Under the pieces are notes generated by a model that worked only from the letters and a program-made list of their open reading frames with translations, made no database searches and was not told the origin of the DNA. Position numbers and translations under genes: made by a program. Positions 51,875 to 60,817 of a DNA stretch of 64,000 nucleotides are shown piece after piece (within the stretch, counting starts at the first letter, position 1; every line of letters starts with the position of its first letter). The DNA comes from SLRI01 sp964402505 (GTDB taxonomy: Bacteria > Pseudomonadota > Alphaproteobacteria > Geminicoccales > Geminicoccaceae), in assembly GCA_964402505.1 (NCBI GenBank), contig CAYOCP010000002.1:240508-304507 (forward strand), written 5' to 3'.

Positions 51875-52872
51875 CAGGCAGGCTCCCGGGCCGGATCGAC
51901 ATCGGCGCCACCGATGATGCGGTGATGCAGCTCCATGCCGATATTGCCGCCGCTCAGCAGCACCATGGTCGGACCCTCGAGCCGGATCTTCCGGGCGAGG
52001 ATGGCGGCGACGCCGACGGCCCCGGCGCCCTCGACGATCTGCCGCTCCCGCCAGTAGCAGTGACGGATGCCGCGGGCGATCTCGGCCTCGTCGAGCAGCA
52101 CCACCTCGTCGACCAGCGCGCGCGCCATGGCGAAGGTGTGGCGGTTGTCCTGGCCGATGCCGCCGCCCAGGCTGTCGGCGAGGGTCGGCAGCTCCTCCAC
52201 CTCGACCGGCCGTCCGGCCTCGAGGCTCGCCCGCATGGCCGCTCCGCGCGCCATCGACACGCCGATCACCCGAATACCCGGAACGAGCGCCTTCAGCGCC
52301 GCGCCGATGCCGGCGATCAGCCCGCCGCCCGAGAGCGGCACCAGGACGGCGGCGATATCCGGCATGGCCTCGGCGATCTCGAGGCCGAGCGTGCCCTGGC
52401 CGGCGATCACGTCGCGGTGATCGAAGGGCGGGATCATGGTCATGCCGCGCCCGACGCGCTCGTCGACGGCAGCCTGGGCCTCGTCCTGGCTGCGGCCGGA
52501 GATGAGCACCTCGGCCCCTTCGGCCCGGATCGCCTCGATCTTGTTCTCCGGCACCAGCCTGGACATGGCGACGACGCAGCGCACACCGGCCTCGGCGCAG
52601 GCGCGGGCGAGGCCCCGGCCGTGATTGCCGGTGGAGACGGCGACCACGCCGGCCCGCCGCTCGGCCGGGGTGAGGCGGGCGACCGCGTTGGCAGCCCCCC
52701 GGAGCTTGAAGCTGCCGCTTCCTTGATGGTGCTCGAGCTTGAGCCGGATCGGCACCCCGGCGAGGGTGCTCAAGGAGGGCGAGGGCTCGGTCGGGGTCGG
52801 CCTGATCGTCCTGGCGATCGTGGTCCTGGCGGCCTCGATCTCGGCCAGCGTCACGAAAGCGTCGGCCGTCAT
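51874..52872 (-). CDS. eutB: Hydroxyectoine-utilisation dehydratase EutB
   Basis: 332 residues, PLP fold type II, serine/threonine dehydratase-like. The Schiff-base lysine is in GSGSFKLRGAANA (Lys about 56), the phosphate-binding glycine loop is SGGGLIAGI, and STGNHGRGLA follows the usual Ser/Asn pattern. It lacks the ACT regulatory domain of biosynthetic IlvA. Assigned to removal of the hydroxyl or amino function of hydroxydiaminobutyrate by context. Overlaps eutA by 4 bp. Confidence 0.9.
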   Translation of the reverse strand: MTADAFVTLAEIEAARTTIARTIRPTPTEPSPSLSTLAGVPIRLKLEHHQGSGSFKLRGAANAVARLTPAERRAGVVAVSTGNHGRGLARACAEAGVRCVVAMSRLVPENKIEAIRAEGAEVLISGRSQDEAQAAVDERVGRGMTMIPPFDHRDVIAGQGTLGLEIAEAMPDIAAVLVPLSGGGLIAGIGAALKALVPGIRVIGVSMARGAAMRASLEAGRPVEVEELPTLADSLGGGIGQDNRHTFAMARALVDEVVLLDEAEIARGIRHCYWRERQIVEGAGAVGVAAILARKIRLEGPTMVLLSGGNIGMELHHRIIGGADVDPAREPA

Positions 52873-53654
52873 GACCGGCCTTCCCTCGGCGCCACGTCGA
52901 AGATCCCTCCCCAGGCGCCGGGTGCGGGATCGACGCGCGCAAGGTGGAGCAGCCGCCAGAGGAGCGCCTGGTTGGCGGAGATCACGGGCTTTTTCAGGCG
53001 CCGCTCGAGCGTGTCGATCAGGCCGAGCGCCGGGAGCGCCGTGCAGGAGAGGAAGAGGGCTTGGGCACCGGCCGCGTCGGCGGCTTCGGCGGCGGCGAGG
53101 ACGACCTCGGGCTCGACGAGCGCCATGTCCCGGTCGTCCTCGATGCCGAGGCAATGGGCGCTTTCGACCCTGATGCCGTTGGCCTCGAAGAAGCCGACCA
53201 TGGGCGCCGTCGTCGTCGGAATATAGGGCGTCAGGAGGGCGATCCGGGTGACGTTCAGCGCCGCGAAGGCGGCGAGCGCCGCGTCGGGCGGGGTCGCCAC
53301 CGGCACGTTCGGCCTCGCCGCCTGGATGGCGTCGGCCACCGCCTCGCCGCCGATCACCACCGAAGCCGCCGTGCAGCCGTAGCCGATCGCCCGGAGCTCC
53401 ATGCCGGGCAGGATGAGCGCCGCGGCGGCCGTGAGGCTCGGGCGCATCGAGCGGAGGTTTTCCGGTGTCGTCGGGTTCTCGAAGGCGACACGGGTGACGT
53501 GCAGGGCGGCTTTCGCCATCGGGATCAGCCGGGCGGCGTCACGTTCGATCGTGAGGTCGGTGGCAAGCGCGATGAGACCGAGGCGGGCCACGGCATCGGC
53601 CGGGACGAGCGAGACGGAAATCGGGGAGCGCCGGACGGCCGTGGGGTCGGGCAT
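52869..53654 (-). CDS. eutA: EutA, maleate-isomerase/Asp-Glu-racemase family
   Basis: 261 residues. The two catalytic cysteines of the racemase superfamily can be placed in GYGCTAASVVIGG (about 93) and FLSCTALPALG (about 207). Conserved GLIALATDLTIERD at the start and TPYIPTTTAPMVGFFEANGI in the middle resemble arylmalonate decarboxylase and maleate isomerase. First of the eutABC trio, four bases after the universal stress protein gene. Confidence 0.89.
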   Translation of the reverse strand: MPDPTAVRRSPISVSLVPADAVARLGLIALATDLTIERDAARLIPMAKAALHVTRVAFENPTTPENLRSMRPSLTAAAALILPGMELRAIGYGCTAASVVIGGEAVADAIQAARPNVPVATPPDAALAAFAALNVTRIALLTPYIPTTTAPMVGFFEANGIRVESAHCLGIEDDRDMALVEPEVVLAAAEAADAAGAQALFLSCTALPALGLIDTLERRLKKPVISANQALLWRLLHLARVDPAPGAWGGIFDVAPREGRS

Positions 53655-53658
53655 GGGG

Positions 53659-54096
53659 CTAGACGAGCAAGACGGGGCAGTCAGCGATACCGCTCACCTT
53701 GTGGGAGACGCTGCCGAGCAGGAAGCCCTCGATCGAGCCCAGGCCCCGGCTGCCGATCACGATGAGATCGACGCCGTGCTCCTTGGCGAAGTCGACGATG
53801 GTGCGGGCGACGGGGCCGCCGCGGACGAAGGCACGGGTCTCGGTGGCGCCGAGAGCGATGGCCCGCGCCTTGGCGCTCTCGGCGACCTCCCTGGCGTGGG
53901 CGCGCATGACGTCGTCGATATTGTCGGGGTCGTCCTTGCGCGCCAGGGAGAGCGAGGCCTCGAGCGGCGAGTGGTGGCGAAAGACGGTGAGGATGGAGAG
54001 GTCGGCGCCCGTGAGCGCGCGCAGGGCGGCGGCCTTCTCCAGTGCCGCCATGGCATTCCTCGAGCCGTCGACGGGGGCCAGGATGTGCTTGAACAT
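53659..54096 (-). CDS. Universal stress protein of the ectoine cluster (TeaD-like)
   Basis: 145 residues, single UspA domain. MFKHILAPVDGSRNAMAALEKAA begins the fold and IVIGSRGLGSIEGFLLGSVSHKV holds the ATP-binding G-2x-G-9x-G(S/T) motif (about 112-134), so ATP binding is likely. TeaD of Halomonas tunes the TeaABC ectoine TRAP transporter, and this gene follows uehC by 11 bp. A GTG at 54111 overlapping the uehC stop is an alternative start, but it lacks a ribosome site. Confidence 0.9.
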   Translation of the reverse strand: MFKHILAPVDGSRNAMAALEKAAALRALTGADLSILTVFRHHSPLEASLSLARKDDPDNIDDVMRAHAREVAESAKARAIALGATETRAFVRGGPVARTIVDFAKEHGVDLIVIGSRGLGSIEGFLLGSVSHKVSGIADCPVLLV

Positions 54097-54107
54097 GCCG
54101 TCTTTCG

Positions 54108-55394
54108 TCACTTGGCGAAGGCGAGGTCGCGCAGGAAGAGCGCGATCTCGGGGAAGAAGATCAGCGCCACGGAGGTGCCCAGCAGCATGACGATGAAGGG
54201 CGGGGTGCCGCGGATCACCTCGATGTAGGGACGCTTGAAGATGGCGATCGCCGTGAAGATGTCGCAGCCGAAGGGTGGCGTCGCCGAGCCGATCGCGACC
54301 TGAAGCGTGATGATGGTGCCGACCAGCACCGGATCGAGGCCGACCGACTGGACCACGGGCGCGAAGATCGGCACGAGGACCAGGATCACGACGATCGGAT
54401 CGACGAACATGCAGGCGATGAAGAAGGCGATCGAGATGACGAAGAGCACGCCGTAGGGTCCCATCTGGTCGATGCCGATGGAGCCCAGCATGGCCTGCGG
54501 GATCTGGGCGAAGGAGATCACCCAGGAGAAGGCGGCGCCGGCGGCCACGAGGATGAAGACGACGGCCGTGATCAGGCCGGTCGACTGTGCCGTCCGGTAG
54601 ACGTCGGCGACGCTGATCGAGCGGAAGACGAGGACCTCGAGGATCAGCGCGTAGAGCACGCAGGCGGCCGCCGCCTCGGTCGGCGAGAAGATGCCGCCGT
54701 AGATGCCGCCGATGATGATGACCGGAAAGCCGAGCGGCCAGAGCGCACGCTGCACCGCGACGGCGCGCTCGCTCCAGGAGGCGCGGGGCTCCGTCGGCAC
54801 GTCGTTCCTGATCGCGTAGAGGACCGAGTAGGTGGCGAAGAGGGCGAGGATCAAGAGGCCCGGCCCGATCCCGGCGATGAAGAGCTCGGAGATCGAGGTG
54901 TTGGAGACGACACCGTAGATGATCATGCCGATCGAGGGCGGGATCAGGAAGGCGATGTCCGAGGCGTTGACGATGAGGGCGAGGACGAAGCTGTCGTTGT
55001 AGCCGGCCTTGAGCATGCGGGGCCGAAGCGGGCCGCCGACCGCGACGACGGTCGCCTGGGTCGAGCCGGAGACGGCGCCGAACATGGTGCAGGCGGCGGC
55101 GGTCGAGACGGCGAGGCCGCCTTTGACGTGGCCCATGAACTTCATGACCATGTCGATCAGGCGGTCGGCCGACTGGCCACGGGTCATGATGTCGGCGGCG
55201 AAGATGAACATCGGCACGGCGATGAGCGAGGCCGGCCTGATGCCGGCCATCATCTGCTGCACCATGGTCTCGAGCTGCGAGAAGCCGCCGAAGAGGGTGA
55301 AGAAGCCGACGAAGGCGGCGACGATGAGCGGGATCATCATCGGAAAGCCGAGCAGCAGCAGCACGATCATGATGGCGAAGATGGTGAGCGCCAT
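54108..55394 (-). CDS. uehC: Ectoine TRAP transporter large permease (DctM type)
   Basis: 428 residues with about 12 membrane helices. MALTIFAIMIVLLLLGFPMMIPLIVAAF opens the protein. FGAVSGSTQATVVAVGGPLRPRM and FLIPPSIGMIIYGVV are the two conserved DctM regions that carry the elevator-type transport motifs. It uses the sodium or proton gradient to import ectoines. Thirteen bases separate it from uehB. The alternative name is teaC. Confidence 0.93.
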   Translation of the reverse strand: MALTIFAIMIVLLLLGFPMMIPLIVAAFVGFFTLFGGFSQLETMVQQMMAGIRPASLIAVPMFIFAADIMTRGQSADRLIDMVMKFMGHVKGGLAVSTAAACTMFGAVSGSTQATVVAVGGPLRPRMLKAGYNDSFVLALIVNASDIAFLIPPSIGMIIYGVVSNTSISELFIAGIGPGLLILALFATYSVLYAIRNDVPTEPRASWSERAVAVQRALWPLGFPVIIIGGIYGGIFSPTEAAAACVLYALILEVLVFRSISVADVYRTAQSTGLITAVVFILVAAGAAFSWVISFAQIPQAMLGSIGIDQMGPYGVLFVISIAFFIACMFVDPIVVILVLVPIFAPVVQSVGLDPVLVGTIITLQVAIGSATPPFGCDIFTAIAIFKRPYIEVIRGTPPFIVMLLGTSVALIFFPEIALFLRDLAFAK

Positions 55395-55407
55395 GGCCGC
55401 TTCCCCC

Positions 55408-55986
55408 TCAGACTTCCTGCTCGTCGACGTCATAGCCCTCGAGCACGGTGGTCGAGAGGTAGATGTCCGGCGCGGTCAGGTTCTTGATGGCGGTCAGAAG
55501 GTACTGCACACCGGTCATGAAGAAGCCGACCGGGACCCAGACGAGGGTCCACCAGACGGGGATCTGCAAGGCGGGCAGGACGCGGCCGCGGCTCGCCTGG
55601 GTCTCGATGTAGCCGATCGAGTACCAGCAGAGCCCGAGCATGAAGACGGCGGTGACGAGGGCGATCAGGATCATCATGAGCTTGCGGCCGCCGGGCGGCA
55701 GGACGTCGAAGAAGGCCGACATGCGGATGTGCCGGCCGTGCCGCGCGGCGTAGCTGATCCCGGCGAAGGTGATCAGGATGATGAGGATCCTGTTGAGCTC
55801 CTCGGAGAAGTAGAGGCTGCTCTCGAAGGCGAACCGGCCGACGACGTTGGCGATGGTGTTGAGCGCCATCAGCAGGACGCCGACCGCCAGCATGACCGAT
55901 TCGATGCGGCTGATCAGGCTGTCGATCGTGCCGAGGATACCCGGCAGGGACGATTGGTGGAGGGACTCGCGGGCTGCTTCCGTCAC
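55408..55986 (-). CDS. uehB: Ectoine TRAP transporter small permease (DctQ type)
   Basis: 192 residues, four membrane helices at about 28-50, 64-82, 103-125 and 147-168. The helix-3 segment RHIRMSAFFDVLPPGGRKL after the second helix is the conserved DctQ loop. The acidic C-terminus (VLEGYDVDEQEV) is cytoplasmic. It lies 68 bp downstream of uehA. Confidence 0.92.
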   Translation of the reverse strand: MTEAARESLHQSSLPGILGTIDSLISRIESVMLAVGVLLMALNTIANVVGRFAFESSLYFSEELNRILIILITFAGISYAARHGRHIRMSAFFDVLPPGGRKLMMILIALVTAVFMLGLCWYSIGYIETQASRGRVLPALQIPVWWTLVWVPVGFFMTGVQYLLTAIKNLTAPDIYLSTTVLEGYDVDEQEV

Positions 55987-56054
55987 CGGCCGGTTTCCTC
56001 AGGCGGGAGGGGGAGGGGTGGGCCCGGGGCGCCGGGCGTCCCGGGCGGGACGAC

Positions 56055-57059
56055 TCACCCCTGGACCGCGGCCAGATCCTTCTTCATCTGGTCGAGGATC
56101 TCCTGGCCGCGCTCGCCGGTCATGTCGATGTACATCTTCTCGACCTCGGCGGCGGCGTCCTTGAAGCACTGGCGCTGCTCGTCGGTGAGGACGGTGACGG
56201 TCATGGAGGGCTTCGCCTCCTTGATCTTGGCGAGCTCTCTCTCGGCCAGGCCCTTCTGGTAGTCGATGATGAAGTCGAAGGCGGCGTCGGCCGCATCCTG
56301 GATGACCTTCTGGTCCTCCGGTGGCAGCCCCTCGTAGAAGTCGAGGTTGGCCATGACCGCGGTCGTGAAGTTGTTGTGGCCGGCATAGGTGATGTAGTCG
56401 GTCACCTCGTAGAGCTTGTTGGAGAAGAGGTAGAAGGTCGGGTTCTCCTGACCCTGGATGATGTTCGTCTGCAGCCCGCCATAGACCTCGCCCCAGGGCA
56501 GGGGGGTTGGGGTGGCGCCGAAGGCGCGGTAGGATTCGACGAGGAGCGGGTTGGTCATGACGCGGAACTTGACCTCGTCGAGGTCGGCGCAGCTCTCGAC
56601 GGGCTCCTTGGTGGTCATCGCCACCTCGCCTTCCGGGAACATCCTCAGGAGCTCGAGGCCCTGCTGGGCGTAGAGGTCCTGGAAGTCCTCGTTGATCGCC
56701 TTGCTGGTGCGGAAGAACTCGGCGAGCTTCTCCTGGTCGGTGGGCAGGAGGTAGGGGACGAAGAAGACCTGCGCCTCGGGGATGAGGGCGCCGGTGAAGC
56801 CCGGCGACTGGTCGACGAACTGGAGGATGCCGGACTGGGCCTGCTCCATGATGTCGGCGGATTCGCCGAGCGTGCCGTAGGGGAAGAGCTGGATCGTGTG
56901 GTCGCTGTTGGCCTCGATGTATTCCTTGAACTTCTGGGCGTACTGGCCCTGCACCTCGTCCATGGCCTCCTCGAAGGCGTAGCGCCAGGAGTCGGCGGCG
57001 GCGTTTCCGGCGAGCAGGGCGATGGTGGCGGCGCCGGCCAGGATGCGTGCGATCGTCAT
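56055..57059 (-). CDS. uehA: Ectoine/hydroxyectoine-binding TRAP periplasmic protein
   Basis: 334 residues with a Sec signal (about 1-22). Start chosen at MTIARILAGA because GGGGAG lies 9-14 nt upstream and an earlier ATG would add a non-signal-like lead. The mature N-terminus WRYAFEEAMDEVQGQYAQKFKEYIEANSDHTIQLFPYGTLGE is the TeaA/UehA ligand-binding region, and the Arg of KFRVMTNPLLVESYRAFGATPTPLPW (about 170) is the conserved TRAP carboxylate anchor. First of the uptake genes, behind a 172-bp regulatory gap after enuR. Confidence 0.94.
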   Translation of the reverse strand: MTIARILAGAATIALLAGNAAADSWRYAFEEAMDEVQGQYAQKFKEYIEANSDHTIQLFPYGTLGESADIMEQAQSGILQFVDQSPGFTGALIPEAQVFFVPYLLPTDQEKLAEFFRTSKAINEDFQDLYAQQGLELLRMFPEGEVAMTTKEPVESCADLDEVKFRVMTNPLLVESYRAFGATPTPLPWGEVYGGLQTNIIQGQENPTFYLFSNKLYEVTDYITYAGHNNFTTAVMANLDFYEGLPPEDQKVIQDAADAAFDFIIDYQKGLAERELAKIKEAKPSMTVTVLTDEQRQCFKDAAAEVEKMYIDMTGERGQEILDQMKKDLAAVQG

Positions 57060-57178
57060 GGGTGGCTCCCCAATAGCCTCGTGATTGGGGCAACGCCGAA
57101 AGGTCAGCACCGGCAGTCGATCGGCGGCAATGACTGGCGTCGCCCGGTTGGGTACAGGCTTTGTGAGAGTCGATACCG

Positions 57179-57198
57179 TGTCAAATGCTTTATTGCAT
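57179..57198 (-). promoter_or_regulatory. Candidate EnuR-controlled promoter ahead of uehA
   Basis: On the minus strand a palindrome ATGC-N6-GCAT (57198-57185) abuts a perfect -35 TTGACA (57184-57179). No convincing -10 is seen at 17 bp (AAGCCT is weak), so an activator or cofactor may be needed. It lies within the 172-bp enuR-uehA gap, where the MocR-type regulator is expected to act. Confidence 0.4.
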
Positions 57199-57231
57199 CA
57201 GGACAATCGCCGGGCGTGACTTGGGGTCCGC

Positions 57232-58620
57232 TCAGACCGCGAGGAGTGCCGGCTCGGGCTCGCTGGTGGCGAGGCGGTGGATGGTGGCGAGGCCCGCCTC
57301 GAGATCGGCCTCGCTGCCGGCGCCGAGGCAGATGCGCACGCCTGCGTCGCGGGGCAGATCGGTGATGGCGAAGCTGGCGCCGGCGGCGACGGCGACGCGG
57401 TAGTGGCGGGCGTGGGCGACGAACGCCGCCTCGCTCCAGGGCTCGGGCAGGGGCAGCCAGAGATGCAGGCCGCCCGGCGCCGCCTCGTGGGAAAGGCCGG
57501 CGAGGAGCCTTCGGGCCAGGGCATTGCGCCGGGCCAGATGCTCCTTCTGCCAGAGGAGGAGCTCCGCCGCCGTGCCGTCGGCAATCCAGCGCGACGCGAT
57601 CTCGGCCATCAATGCCGTGGCCATCCAGCTGGTGACGAGGTGGCGGGTGCGGGCGGCCGCGACCATGCGCTCGGGCACGGCCAGCCAGCCGATGCGCAGG
57701 CCCGGCAGCAGGCATTTGGTGAGGCCGGTGAAGTAGAAGGTGCGTTCCGGCGCCAGGCTGGCGAGCGGCGCCGGGCGGTTCTCCTGCAAGGGTCCCCAGG
57801 CGTCGTTCTCGATGAGCCAGACGTCGTGCCGGCGGGCGAGGGCGACGAGGTCTCGGCGGCGGTCCGGTCCCATCCAGGCCGCGGTGGCGCCGAGGCCGTT
57901 CGGCTGCAGGAAGAGGGCCTTGACGGAGGTCGTCCGGCAGAGCCGGTCGAAGGCGTCGGGAAGCACGCCCTCCCGGTCCATGGCGAGGCCGGCGAGACGC
58001 AGCCCGAGCGTGGCGGTGAGCGAGGGCAGGGTGTGGTGGCCGATGGCCTCGGTGGCGACGAGGTCGCCCGGCACGGCCGCGGTCATGAGGGCCACGGTCA
58101 TCGCCGAGGTGTTGCCGTTGGTCGGCAGCAGCCGGTCGGCCTCGAGCGTCAGGCCGCAGCCTTCGAGCCAGGTCCGGGCGAGCTCGCCGTGCGCCCGGAG
58201 CGTCTCGCGCGGTCGGAAGGAGAAGAGGGCCGCCGGCGGCGGATCGGCGGCGAGGCCCGCCAGAACGGCGGCCACGCGCTCCAGATGGATCGGGCCGGTG
58301 ACGGGGACCAGCATCGAGCAGTCGATGATGCTCTCGCTCGCCGGCGGCCGATGCCAGGGCGAGCGCGGATCGACCGGTCCGTTGGCGACGAAGCTGCCGC
58401 GGCCGACCGCACCCGTGATGACGCCGAGGCGGGCGAGCTCGTCATAGGCGCGGCTCACCGTCTGCACGCTCAGGCCGAGCTCGTAGGCGAGGGCGCGATG
58501 CGTCGGCAGGCGCGCCCCGGGCTTCACCAGCCCCGCCTCGACGGCGGCGATCAAGCTCTGCGCCAGCGACCGGTAGACCGGGCGCCTCAGCTCCTCCCTG
58601 CGCGGCCGCCATATTGTCAT
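57232..58620 (-). CDS. enuR: EnuR, MocR-type regulator of ectoine catabolism
   Basis: 462 residues. An N-terminal GntR-type winged helix (about 10-80: PVYRSLAQSLIAAVEAGLVKPGARLPTHRALAYELGLSVQTVSRAYDELARLGVI) is fused to an aminotransferase fold I domain. The PLP lysine is in YFTGLTKCLLPGLRIGWL (about residue 300), with the NDAWGPLQENRP region before it. EnuR uses PLP plus 2,4-diaminobutyrate or its acetyl form as inducer in studied bacteria. It precedes uehA on the same strand and is divergent from doeX by 63 bp. Confidence 0.92.
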   Translation of the reverse strand: MTIWRPRREELRRPVYRSLAQSLIAAVEAGLVKPGARLPTHRALAYELGLSVQTVSRAYDELARLGVITGAVGRGSFVANGPVDPRSPWHRPPASESIIDCSMLVPVTGPIHLERVAAVLAGLAADPPPAALFSFRPRETLRAHGELARTWLEGCGLTLEADRLLPTNGNTSAMTVALMTAAVPGDLVATEAIGHHTLPSLTATLGLRLAGLAMDREGVLPDAFDRLCRTTSVKALFLQPNGLGATAAWMGPDRRRDLVALARRHDVWLIENDAWGPLQENRPAPLASLAPERTFYFTGLTKCLLPGLRIGWLAVPERMVAAARTRHLVTSWMATALMAEIASRWIADGTAAELLLWQKEHLARRNALARRLLAGLSHEAAPGGLHLWLPLPEPWSEAAFVAHARHYRVAVAAGASFAITDLPRDAGVRICLGAGSEADLEAGLATIHRLATSEPEPALLAV

Positions 58621-58626
58621 GAGACA
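58615..58626. promoter_or_regulatory. Palindrome over the enuR start codon
   Basis: TGTC-ATGA-GACA, perfect 4-bp arms, includes the enuR ATG on the minus strand. A binding site for EnuR or DoeX here could shut off enuR; short arms make this tentative. Confidence 0.3.
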
Positions 58627-58648
58627 TGAGTGCTCCGCCCCGGCCGGA

Positions 58649-58683
58649 TTGACAAGCCGTTCGCGCCGGGCCTAGGCCCGGAC
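58649..58683 (+). promoter_or_regulatory. doeX promoter with 16-bp palindrome
   Basis: -35 TTGACA (58649-58654) and, 18 bp on, TAGGCC (58673-58678) place the start site at or one base from the doeX ATG (58684). A perfect 16-bp palindrome, CCGGGCCT and its complement (58666-58681), covers the -10. No ribosome site precedes the ATG. The layout suggests a leaderless mRNA with an operator over its promoter. Confidence 0.5.
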
Positions 58684-59184
58684 ATGCAAGCCCTCCTCGA
58701 CGATCGCGACATCCGGATTCTGCAGATCCTCGCCGCCGAGGGGCGGATCGCCAAGACCGAGCTGGCGCGCCGGGTGAACCTCTCCGCCACGCCCTGTGGC
58801 GAGCGGCTGAAGCGGCTGGAGCGGGAGGGGCTGATCCGGGGCTACCGGGCCGAGGTGGCGCTCGCCCGGATCGCGGCGCACATCACCGTCTTCGTGCTGG
58901 TCGAGCTCGAGGCGCATCGCGCCCAGAGCTTCTCGACCTTCGAGCGGCACATCGAGGGCTTCTCCGCCATCACCAATGCCTGGGCGATCGGCGGCGGCTT
59001 CGACTACCTCCTCCAGGTGGTGGCCGTGGACATCGACGCCTACCAGCAATTGATGGATGCGCTGCTCGAGGCCAGGATCGGGCTGAAGCGCTATTTCACC
59101 TACGTGGTGACCAAGGCCGTGAAGGCGGGGCCGCCGCCGCTCGCCCTCCTGCTCGAGGAGCGGGGCGGCCCGGAGACGGATTGA
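58684..59184 (+). CDS. doeX: DoeX, AsnC/Lrp-family regulator
   Basis: 166 residues. N-terminal HTH (DRDIRILQILAAEGRIAKTELARRVNLSATPCGERLKRLEREGLI, about 7-51) and a C-terminal RAM ligand domain (ITVFVLVELE... GGFDYLLQVVAVDIDAYQQLMDALL). DoeX binds the doeA promoter region in Halomonas; the paired placement with doeC and doeD supports the same role. MQALLDD was chosen as start; an upstream in-frame lead lacks a start signal. Confidence 0.92.
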   Translation: MQALLDDRDIRILQILAAEGRIAKTELARRVNLSATPCGERLKRLEREGLIRGYRAEVALARIAAHITVFVLVELEAHRAQSFSTFERHIEGFSAITNAWAIGGGFDYLLQVVAVDIDAYQQLMDALLEARIGLKRYFTYVVTKAVKAGPPPLALLLEERGGPETD

Positions 59185-59306
59185 CGGCAAGAGGCCGGCA
59201 AAAGAGAGAGATCCTCCGTTTCGACGGCCATCCTTGGAGGAAACCACCGGGGCCGGCGCGCTAGTCTTCGCCGCGTCGCAACGGAAAAGCCCCGGGAGGT
59301 CGCGAG

Positions 59307-60779
59307 ATGGCTCAGGCCGCATCCGGCACGCCGGCGTTCGTCGATCCGGCCCTCGAGCGCCGTGCCGCCTATGTCGCCGGCCGGTGGACGATGGCGGCCG
59401 ACGGTGCCACGTTCGAGGTCACCGATCCCGCCGATGGCGCCGTCATCGGTGCCGTTGCCGGTCTTTCGGCCGCCGAGAGCGGGCGTGCCGTCGACGCCGC
59501 CCATGAGGCCTTCGCCGCGTGGGCCACGGCCCTGCCGCAGGAGCGGGCGCGGCTGCTCCGCCGCTGGCACGAGCTGGTCGTGGCGAGCCGCGAGGGCCTG
59601 GCGCGGATCATGACGCGGGAGCAGGGCAAGCCGCTCTCCGAGGCGCGCGGCGAGATCGACTACGCCGCCTCCTTCATCGAGTTCTACGCCGAGGAGACGC
59701 GGCGCCCCAATATCGAGGGTGTCACCTCGCATCTGCCCGACGCGGAGGTGGAGCTGTGGCGCGAGCCGGTCGGCGTGGCGGCGCTGATCACGCCCTGGAA
59801 CTTTCCTTCCGCCATGCTCACGCGAAAGGCGGCGGCCGCCCTCGCCGCCGGCTGCACCGTGGTCGTCCATCCGTCGCGCGAGACGCCGTTCTCGGCTTTG
59901 GCCCTGGCGGAGCTCGCCGATCGGGCGGGCTTTCCGGCCGGTGTCCTCAACGTGGTCACGGGCGAGGCGCGCGCCGTGGTCGAGCCCTGGCTCGGCGATC
60001 CCCGGGTGCGGGCCCTCTCCTTCACCGGCTCGACCGAGATCGGCCGGCTGCTCTACCGGCGCTCGGCCGACACGGTGAAGCGGCTGGTGCTGGAGCTCGG
60101 CGGCCACGCGCCCTTTCTGGTCTTCGCCGATGCCGACCTCGAGCGGGCGGTGGACGAGGCGATCAAGGCCAAGTTCGCGACCACCGGCCAGGATTGCCTC
60201 GGCGCCAACCGCCTCCTGATCGAGCGGCCCGTCTACGAGGCCTTCTGCACCCGCTTCGCCGAGCGCGCCGCCGCCCTGACGCTCGGCCCCGGCCTCGATG
60301 ATCCCGATCTGGGTCCGCTGATCAACGAGGCGGCGGTGAGGAAGCAGGAGGCGCAGGTCGAGGATGCGCTGGCCAAGGGTGCGCGCCTTCTCGCCGGCGG
60401 CGAGCGCTCGCCTCTGGGGCCGCTCTATTACCCGGCGACGGTGCTGGCGGACGTGCCCTACCAGGCCTCGATCTTCCATGAGGAGACCTTCGGCCCGGTC
60501 GCGGCACTCGCGCCCTTCGACACGGAGGCCGAGGCCCTCGGCCTCGCCAATGCCACCGAATTCGGTCTCGTCGCCTACCTCCATACCCAGGATCCGCGCC
60601 GCATCTACCGGCTCAGCCGGGCCTTGCAGTTCGGCATGGTCGCGGTCAACCGGACCAAGGTCACAGGAGCGCCCATTCCGTTCGGCGGCATGAAGCAGTC
60701 GGGGCTCGGCCGCGAGGGGGCGCGGCAGGGGCTCGAGGCCTTCACCGACATCAAATACGTCTGCCGCGACTGGGCCTGA
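59307..60779 (+). CDS. doeC: Aspartate-semialdehyde dehydrogenase of ectoine catabolism
   Basis: 490 residues, NAD(P)-dependent aldehyde dehydrogenase of the succinate-semialdehyde group. Catalytic Cys in TTGQDCLGANR (about 298) and Glu in VLELGGHAPFLVF (about 264), with PWNFPSAMLTRKAAAALAAGCT and FTGSTEIGR for cofactor. The final step: aspartate semialdehyde to L-aspartate. GGGAGG seven bases before ATG. The plus-strand genes doeX, doeC, doeD form the second half of the pathway. Confidence 0.91.
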   Translation: MAQAASGTPAFVDPALERRAAYVAGRWTMAADGATFEVTDPADGAVIGAVAGLSAAESGRAVDAAHEAFAAWATALPQERARLLRRWHELVVASREGLARIMTREQGKPLSEARGEIDYAASFIEFYAEETRRPNIEGVTSHLPDAEVELWREPVGVAALITPWNFPSAMLTRKAAAALAAGCTVVVHPSRETPFSALALAELADRAGFPAGVLNVVTGEARAVVEPWLGDPRVRALSFTGSTEIGRLLYRRSADTVKRLVLELGGHAPFLVFADADLERAVDEAIKAKFATTGQDCLGANRLLIERPVYEAFCTRFAERAAALTLGPGLDDPDLGPLINEAAVRKQEAQVEDALAKGARLLAGGERSPLGPLYYPATVLADVPYQASIFHEETFGPVAALAPFDTEAEALGLANATEFGLVAYLHTQDPRRIYRLSRALQFGMVAVNRTKVTGAPIPFGGMKQSGLGREGARQGLEAFTDIKYVCRDWA

Positions 60780-60817
60780 CCCGGCCGCCTTTCACCCGAA
60801 CCTCGAGAGGAAAGCCG

